A DNA stretch of 64,000 nucleotides. Origin: Monosporascus cannonballus. Its lineage: Eukaryota; Ascomycota; Sordariomycetes; Xylariales. A program made the translations under genes and the position numbers. Positions 56,339-64,000 of this stretch are shown here, one piece after another. Under the pieces are notes generated by a model. It was not told where the DNA came from. It searched no databases and was given only the letters and a program-made list of their open reading frames with translations. Within the stretch, counting starts at the first letter, position 1, and each line of letters begins with the position of its first letter. The stretch is taken from the NCBI GenBank assembly GCA_004154925.1, contig QJNS01000029.1, positions 186,001-250,000 of the forward strand. Direction: 5' to 3'.

Positions 56339-59284
56339 TTAATTAATAATATCTGATTTAATTTTATAATTTATATTTAAGTTAAAGCATTTATTTTTTA
56401 AAAAATCAATAAAATGTTCGTTAAATCTTTTTTCAACGTTTTAATAAAACGTTTAATATTTAATGAAATATAATATATATTAACAGAATTATTTAAAAAC
56501 TTTTCTTAAAAATGCTTTATTAAAATTGTTAAAGAATTTAACGATTAATTTTTAACTTTATATTATAAAAATAAATTAAAAGCTAACAGTAAAGCTTTTA
56601 ACATTTTCGTAAATTTAAATAATAAAGTACTTTGTAAAATAAAACTATTATTATAATTTAATTCGGTTTTTTTTCCTTGCACATAATTTTATTTTCTATA
56701 TTAAATTATTAGTATTCGCAGAAATCCAGTAAATATATTTTATTTTATTATATAAATACAGAACTAATTATTTGTAAAATTCGTTAAATTAATTTTATAA
56801 AATAGAAACAAATAGAAAGATATTTTTAAATTAATCCAGTTACAACACTTTATCTTAAGTTTTTTTAGATTTTTAAATAAAAAAACCTTTTGAAACCAGA
56901 TAAGAAAATTATTATTTAATAATAATATTTAATATGGTAATATTATTATAACGTCAATTGAATTTCTATTTCTCGTTATTTTCATATTTAAATTAATAAG
57001 AATTTATATTATTATTAATCACTGTAAAAAGTCTTTAATATTATATATTTTATTGGTAATAATAAAATACAACATTTAATAAATAATTAATAACTTATTA
57101 TTTAGAATTCATAAAATATGTATTTATATTTTTAAGAATATAATAATAATAAACGATTTTATATTAACATTAGTTTAGAGACTTCATTATAAGAAATCGG
57201 GATTTAATATTATACTATAAATTATTCTTTCAAAATGGTTGTTGATATTACAATTTAATTTTCATTAAATATATTCTTTTATCTTATTACTCAAATACTT
57301 TATTTATAAATGTGGAAATTTTAATAGCTACTGTAATATTTCTAATAATTAATAAAAGAAAATTAAAAATATAAAGCGGATTCCAAGATAATTTATATTT
57401 TTATATAAAAATCAAAGGTTTTTAGTAGTAAAAATATTTTTTAAAAACGTTAAAAACGTTATTATTAACGGCATTTCGTATTTAAAATATTAAGATTATA
57501 TTCGCATATATATCTTTTAAAACAAATTCCGAAATATAAGGTCTAAAATTAAAACGTTAAATTATTTTAACATATTCTTTGAAATTGTTTGATATATTTT
57601 ATAATATATAAAGATTTAATAATGTTTCCTGATTTTCAATAGGCTTTAAATAGCTTTTAGTAATTAAAAACAAATATAAAAAAAGGGTTTTTATAGTTAA
57701 TCGTTTTTAAACAACATTGTAAATATTTAAAGACTTTAAATATTAAATATATAAATATTGTAGTTTTTTTAATTATAAAATTAAGTAAAACAACGATACT
57801 AAAAATATTTATAATACTGGGATTTACGAAATATTAAAAAAAGTTTAAATAGTAAAAAAACCTATAGAGAAAATATATAAATTAAAGATTCATTTTATTT
57901 TAATGTTATTTTTCATTTAAAGTAATACAAACGGTAATATAACAACATAATATTAATTTATAATGCGTGTGTTATATATTTATTAATTTTAAATATTAAT
58001 GTTATGAATGTATTATTATTAATATTATTGCAATTATTATAAATTTGAAGGAAAATAAATTTAAGATTTACATATATAACGTACAAACGTATCCGTTAAA
58101 ACAAAATGAAAAATAGGAAAAAAAAGTAAATATCTAGAAGATAACCGAAACTTTATACTAATTATTGAATAAAATATCGAACATCTAATATTTACTAAAT
58201 ATAAATATCGAATTTCGAAAAGATTATTATTACAAATAGCGTTATATTCAATACAAAGTTTTATTAATTAAGAAAAGAAATAAAAGGCCTTTATCTTAGG
58301 TGAAAATAAAAATATTACAAAAGGTTATATATCCATAAATATATAATTAATAACAATTAATTTTCGAAATATATAATATATAATATAATTTTTATAATAA
58401 TTATAACGTTTTAATAACCATAATTAATTTTAATGACGAATATACAAATTTAATAAATAATTAGTTAAAAGGTTAACATTCGTCAATAATGAATATATCA
58501 GTAAAATTAAATTGAATAATAAATTTTTAATCCTTGAAAACATTTTGAATTTTAAAAAGTGAATATTAAAAAAGGTTTACAAAAACGTAATTTAATAATT
58601 AATTAAAAATATTAATTTATTGGAATATCTGTAAATCAATAATATTAAATCCAGTATTAACCAAACTATTTAGGAAATATATTTAAGAAAATTAATTAAT
58701 AAAATAAATCATTTGCTGACATTTGAAGTTTAATTTGAAATTTCAATAAATTAAAAGGTATTCGATAATTAATAAAACTTTATGCGCTGAATTTTTAAAA
58801 TAAAAAGAACTAAAGTAAAAAAACCGTAAATATTTATTTACAAAACCAATATAATATATTCTATACTAAATCGAAATTTAAAAAAGTTTACTTTTATATT
58901 TTAATTATTACAATACATAATAAACAGGAATATAAAGAATTATATATTGTTTATATAATAAGTTCAACGACGGCATTATAAAAGATATAAAACATTTTAA
59001 CGTTATATTAAGTACATCTAGGATTTGTAAAAAGTAATTAAAAATTAAACCGCTTAAAATTTAGAAAGGTTCTAACAAATACTTTTTGATATCTTATTTC
59101 AAAAAGGACGTTAAATGCATTAAAATATTTCAAAGAATATATAAAATATACAAAACAATTGCATTTAAATAAGCTAAAATTAAATTGATTTCTTTAAAAG
59201 AAGTATTAATATAGAGATTTGATGAATATAAGTAATTAAAGTGCTATAAAGTATATATAAATATACGTAATAATGTTTTAAAAA
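56339..59284. other. extremely AT-rich DNA, no gene
   Basis: Nearly 3 kb with very few G or C, no open frame of note, and no block resembling gag, pol or a transposase. Even CpG, common in the neighbouring elements, is scarce in places. It is either the endpoint of RIP on an old element or AT-rich heterochromatin of other origin. Confidence 0.55.
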
Positions 59285-59289
59285 AGTAT

Positions 59290-59619
59290 TGTTATAACCT
59301 AATAAGTTGCGGCCTCGGAGACGGTCGCAACAAACGACTAAGCCATATGGATTAAGTCACGTAAAGGCTCGACAGGATCGATTATAAAGCCTATAAAGGT
59401 AGGATCGACAGGTTGAAAAAAATTAAGTATAAAATACTTATTATTTCTATAATTTAAATAAATTTAGCTTGTAATATAATATCATTATTTAAAGTACTTT
59501 TAGCATTACGAAACGTAATAGGATTACTATATTTATTGTTGAGATTCTTACGATACTTTTGCTAATATAAACCCGTACGATTAAGATTTAATAATTGGTT
59601 AAACCTTTTAATTCGTTAT
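59290..59619 (+). repeat. 5' LTR of chromovirus G
   Basis: Starts TGTTATAACCTAATAAG; the first 110 bp are relatively GC-rich and unlike the other LTRs, while the rest (from TTATTTCTATAATTTAAAT onward) matches the U5-like part of B, C, E and F. The right end is judged from alignment with E and is accurate to a few bases. Confidence 0.8.
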
Positions 59620-59649
59620 CTGTTATAAATTTTTATTTAGTAATACCGT

Positions 59650-62600
59650 TAAATTTTGAACAATATTTAATATTGTCAAAATATCGACCAACGTTTAGAA
59701 AATCTTTATTTAATAATTTTAGGTTCGAATTCGGGAATTGGAAAAAAAAATCCGATAAATTAGAGTTACGTTATTTATTTAAGCCTTTTTCGCTCGTATA
59801 AAGCTTAGAAAGCCGGAGCCTTATAATAAGAAAGGTAATCTTTAGATCTTTTTAATTTAAGCGCGAATTTAATTTCGCTTTTTAAACCTTAATAACCCAG
59901 CGGATAAGGTTCTAGTAATAGAAATATGCTTAACGGAAGATATAGCTGATTAGTTTAAACCGATTATGAAGGGTTTCCTGAAAGTAAAAGAATTAAATAG
60001 AAAAAGTTTTACCAATAAAATCTTTTTATTTTATGTAACTTTCGAAGATAAAATATGTAATAATTTCGGTAATCTAGATAAAAAACGATTTGCAACCTAG
60101 CAATTCTTATAATTCCGATAAAAAGGATTTACGTCCAAGTACGCCGTAACTTTTAAAAACCTTACGGCTAAGACTAGATAAGAAGATAATAAGGCCAATA
60201 CCTTTATCGATATGTTTTATAAAAAGTTAAAGGATAATATAAAAAATAAAATTATTCGGATTAAACGATTAATTGCTTTAGACCGGCATATTACAAAAGT
60301 AATGAAGATTAATAATCGATATTTTAAAAAACGGCAAAAAAAAGAATAATATGCCTTATAATCGGGGTATAACAAGTTTAATTAGGGGAAAAAACGAACG
60401 CGCCTTTTACTTCGTATGGAACGGCGCCAGGATTTATGAAACTCGGCGTTATCTATAGATAAAACTGAAGCCAGATTAAATGTTTTAATTATGGCAAAAT
60501 GGAATATAAGGCTTATAAATGTAAAAAACCTAAAGAATTACAATAAAATAACTGGATACCCATACCGTAAGGATAACCCAGGAATAATCAAAGAAACGAT
60601 AGCAAAAGTATTAACATAATTTAAGCCAAGTACATACTAGGTTCCTTATAACAAAAAGTTTAATAAGGATTATTACGATAAAAAGTTCGACGAAAAATGG
60701 AAAAAGCTAGAAAACTGGCTTAATAAGTATCGTAAGCATAATAGGAAGTATTATAAGGGTGGTTATGCGAATATCAAAACTAAATAAAAAAAGTTTGTCC
60801 AGGAAACCTTGATTAATACGGCAAAATGTACGCCATATATTGTCGACGACGGGAATATCCTAATTACGAAAAATGGAAATAGCATATTTACGAACGAATT
60901 ACCCGTATATATTATAAGGAATTCGATTTTCTAAACTGTACCGGAAATAATAAAAATAATAAGCAATAATATCGATATTTTCGAATTATAGCCCTAGAAG
61001 ATATCCTGTAATTAGCCAAAGCAAAAAACTGGTTTAAAAGAAAATAATGCCTCTAGGAAAATCTTTTTTATTATTACGGATAATATAATTACCAAACAAA
61101 AAAGGAATTAATTTAACGTACGGTACAAAAGTATTATTAAGAAGTTATTACGGATTTTTATTTTTAATTAGTATTTATTATAAATTCTTACGGAAGGAAA
61201 GCCATTAAAGAAAAATTACGTTAATTTATAAAAGATTTCTGGAACGATAATAAAGATAACGTATAATGGAATATAGTCGTAAATATAAGAAAAGAATATA
61301 TTCGATAAGGAAAGAATTGTAGAAAAATTAAAAATAATTAATGTAATTCGAAGAAATAGTATGCCGGCAATAACGATAAATATAGTAGCTTAATACGTTA
61401 AACGAAAAAATATAAAAAAAGTTCGATAAATTCGAATAAAGGTTTAAAAAAAATTACCTATAACAAAGCTGCAAAATAACGAAACCAAAAAGGTTAAAAG
61501 GAATTTCCGAAAAAAGCTTTAAACGCGACGATAAAAAATGTTAATAACTTTATTATTTCGGAAACACGAATTGGAATATATTAAAATACCGTAATAATAT
61601 ATTACGGAATTTTGAGCGGGAATTATATTATACCCGATATGGTTAATAAGCTTATATTATTTTAGAAATACAAATTAAAACCTTATATAGCGATAAATAC
61701 CGAATATTACGAATTTGTTTACGATAACGGAGAAATTACATACGAAATTAATTATTTCGAGATTTTTATTTAAGGACGACAATAAATAATTAATTTCGAT
61801 ATCGTTTTATTCGGAAATTACGATATAATTTTAAGATGATTATGGATACGTTAAATCGGAATTTTAATTAACGGTAAAATTGGTTAAATAAAATTCGTTT
61901 TATTTTTTATTAATAAACGAAAAAAAGAAAATTTAAAATTTTAATATTCAATCGATAACAGCAATAAGTGCAAATATAAGAATACGATAAAAACCATATT
62001 ACCTAAAAAAAAATAAAATATAAGGAAAAAATAAGTATAAAAAATACGATATATCGTTATTATTATCAAAGCGAAATTAAGATAATTAAATAACGTTTTA
62101 AAATAATAAAAATAATAGTTTCGAAAGTTAGAAGATCTGATTAATATATTATTATAATATTATTAATATAAGTAACTTTTTAAAAAGGAACTGGATACGA
62201 AATTATTAAAATATAGCAAATGGGATTATAAAATAATTTTTAAAAAAGGATTTTCGACAAAGTTTTACCTTATTATAACTTTAGCGAAAATGAATTACGT
62301 ATTTTCAAAAAATATTTAAAAAATCGATTATAAAAAGGATAAATTTAATATTCGAAGTTTTTAAAAGGACATCCGATATTTCTTTTATTAAAAAAATGAA
62401 AAATTAAGATTTATAGTGAATTATTCATAACTGAACGATATTATTGTTAAAGATCGAATATTATTACTTTTAATTACGGAAATAAAAAACCAATTTTATA
62501 AAGCCAAATAATTCATAATATTTGATTTTAAAACTAAATATACTTTTATTAAAATTAAAAAAGAATGCGAATAAAAAATAGCTTTTAAAACAATATACGT

Positions 62601-64000
62601 ATTTTTTAAATATTTAATTACGCTAATAGGATTTACGAACGTATTAGTAGTTTTCCTGCAAATAATTAATTATGTATTACGAAAATACCTCGATATTTTC
62701 GTTATATACTATTTCGATAATATTCTTATTTTTTCCGAAACGGAAAAGGCATATGTAAAATACGTTTATAAAACTTTTCAAATTTTATAAAACGTAAGGT
62801 TATTTATTAATGCAAAAAGGAATTAATTTTATAAATAAGAAACAAAATATCTGAAATATATTATTATTCCGGAATATATTAGGATAAAGTTTAAGAAAAT
62901 CGCTTTAATTATAAAATAAGAAATATTAACGATATTTAAAAAAGTATAGATATTTTTTAGATTTGCCAATTGTTATAGAAACTTTATTCGAAATTTGAAT
63001 AGGATAATTATATTTTTAATAAATTTTATAAAAAAAGTATTAAATAAATACCAAATACAAGAAAAGTATTTCAGGATATTAAGGATGCAATTATTAACGA
63101 GTTAATATTAATTATATATAATTTAAACAGTTCGGTTAAATTAAAAATTAATATTTCGGATTACGCGTTAAACGTAATAATCGGATAACGAAATAATTAA
63201 AATAAATTGCACCTTATTATATTTTTTTCGTATAAATTAAAAAAGCTGAACTGAATTACGGTATTCCAAATAACGATTTTATGGCCATTATTATGGCATT
63301 TTAAAGATTTAAGCATTTTCTAAAAGGAAGCTTATATTAAGTTAAAATTATACGGATTATTAAAATTTTACCCGATTTATTACGACTAAGAAATTTATAG
63401 GACGATAATTTCGTTATGTAGAAAAATTGGCGAATTTCGATTTCGTTATTATTTATAGAAAAGGCTTAAAAATAATAAAGTAAATACCTTAAATAAGTAA
63501 CCAGATTTCGAAAAAGAAATTAATTAAAATTAATTATATAATTTTCGATTTTATTATAAAAAGATATTTACGTTTATAACAAATTACGATAATTCGAGTA
63601 ATACTTTTAGATATGCATTAAAAGATTTAATAATATAATAATAATTTCCTAAAAAACCCAAAAACGCATAAAATATAAGTTTTAGAAAAATATTAAGAGA
63701 ATTTAATACGAAACATATACGAATATTAATTATACGGATATTTCGTAATTTATATAACCTTAAAACGGTTTTAACGTATATATTCCTTTTTTAAAATAAA
63801 AAGAATAATAAAAAAAGATATACGGTAATACGATATTTAAGTTAAAATACAGATTCGATAATATAAGCTATACGGAGAATTACCGTTATTATCAGTTATA
63901 AAGCGATCATAATATTTAATTTTATTCGATTTTATTATTAAATTCTTTAAGTTAAGAAATTTAATAATGGAAATATATTATAATAATATTTTCGTAATCC
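59650..64000 (+). pseudogene. chromovirus G gag-pol remnant, incomplete
   Basis: Collinear with E throughout. Recognisable blocks include RNase H near 63150 (NISDYALNVIIG) and 63380-63470, and integrase near 63700-63990 (IYYNNIFVI at the very end). Stops are frequent; the element's 3' end, with any antisense ORF, is outside the window. Confidence 0.75.

Larger units (their letters stand above)
59290..64000 (+). mobile_element. Ty3/gypsy chromovirus 'G', 5' part (runs off the window)
   Basis: Same type as E: a 5' LTR at 59290 to about 59619, leader, gag starting with an ATA-altered MSTN position, a degraded zinc knuckle near 60480, protease, RT (61.9-62.9 kb), RNase H (63.1-63.5 kb) and the first part of integrase at the window end. 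It is preceded by GTATT (59285-59289), the presumptive target duplication. Heavily RIP-mutated. Confidence 0.88.

Overview
The window is filamentous ascomycete (Pezizomycotina) nuclear DNA, possibly Eurotiomycetes, though the class is only a guess. The evidence is short spliced introns (about 50-66 bp, GT..AG with CTGAC/CTAAC-like branch sites), fungal protein families (fRMsr, DUF3431, DUF3176, CorA-like, 3CxxC zinc finger) and a two-speed landscape. Large AT-rich blocks hold LTR retrotransposons saturated with C-to-T and G-to-A transitions. CpA/TpG is depleted there while CpG remains common, which is the signature of repeat-induced point mutation (RIP).

Layout. 1-19498 is a Ty1/copia element (5' end off the window) carrying two pogo/Fot1-like DNA transposons (1-403 and 16128-18057) and a minus-strand Ty3/gypsy chromovirus 'C' (1210-14774). 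C is itself split by a plus-strand chromovirus 'B' (5806-12655). A tRNA-like gene sits between the copia pol stop and its 3' LTR. 19499-21317 is base-balanced DNA without a recognised gene. 21318-34756 is chromovirus 'E', whose 3' LTR is split by minus-strand chromovirus 'F' (27736-34438). Every complete LTR insertion has a readable 5-bp target duplication, so the order of events can be read directly.

34762-49468 is a base-balanced gene island. It holds a frameshifted 3CxxC zinc-finger gene, an apparently intact free-methionine-(R)-sulfoxide reductase (with a probable 5-nt microexon), a broken CorA-like Mg2+ transporter, a broken GNAT acetyltransferase, a solo copia LTR, an apparently intact DUF3431 gene and a broken DUF3176 membrane protein. 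Two of the broken genes carry a Trp-to-stop change in the RIP context CpA to TpA.

49469-64000 is AT-rich again. It starts exactly with an LTR-like sequence also found at 36043, followed by extremely AT-rich DNA. That DNA is interrupted by a second chromovirus type 'A' (50289-56333) and by the 5' part of chromovirus 'G' (59290 to the window end).

The most interesting signal is a conserved antisense reading frame. In all four chromoviruses whose 3' end is visible (B, C, E, F), the space between the chromodomain and the 3' LTR encodes, on the opposite strand, a small protein with residual Cys pairs and a coiled-coil-like middle. Its last codons overlap the last codons of pol tail-to-tail by 28-38 bp in every copy.
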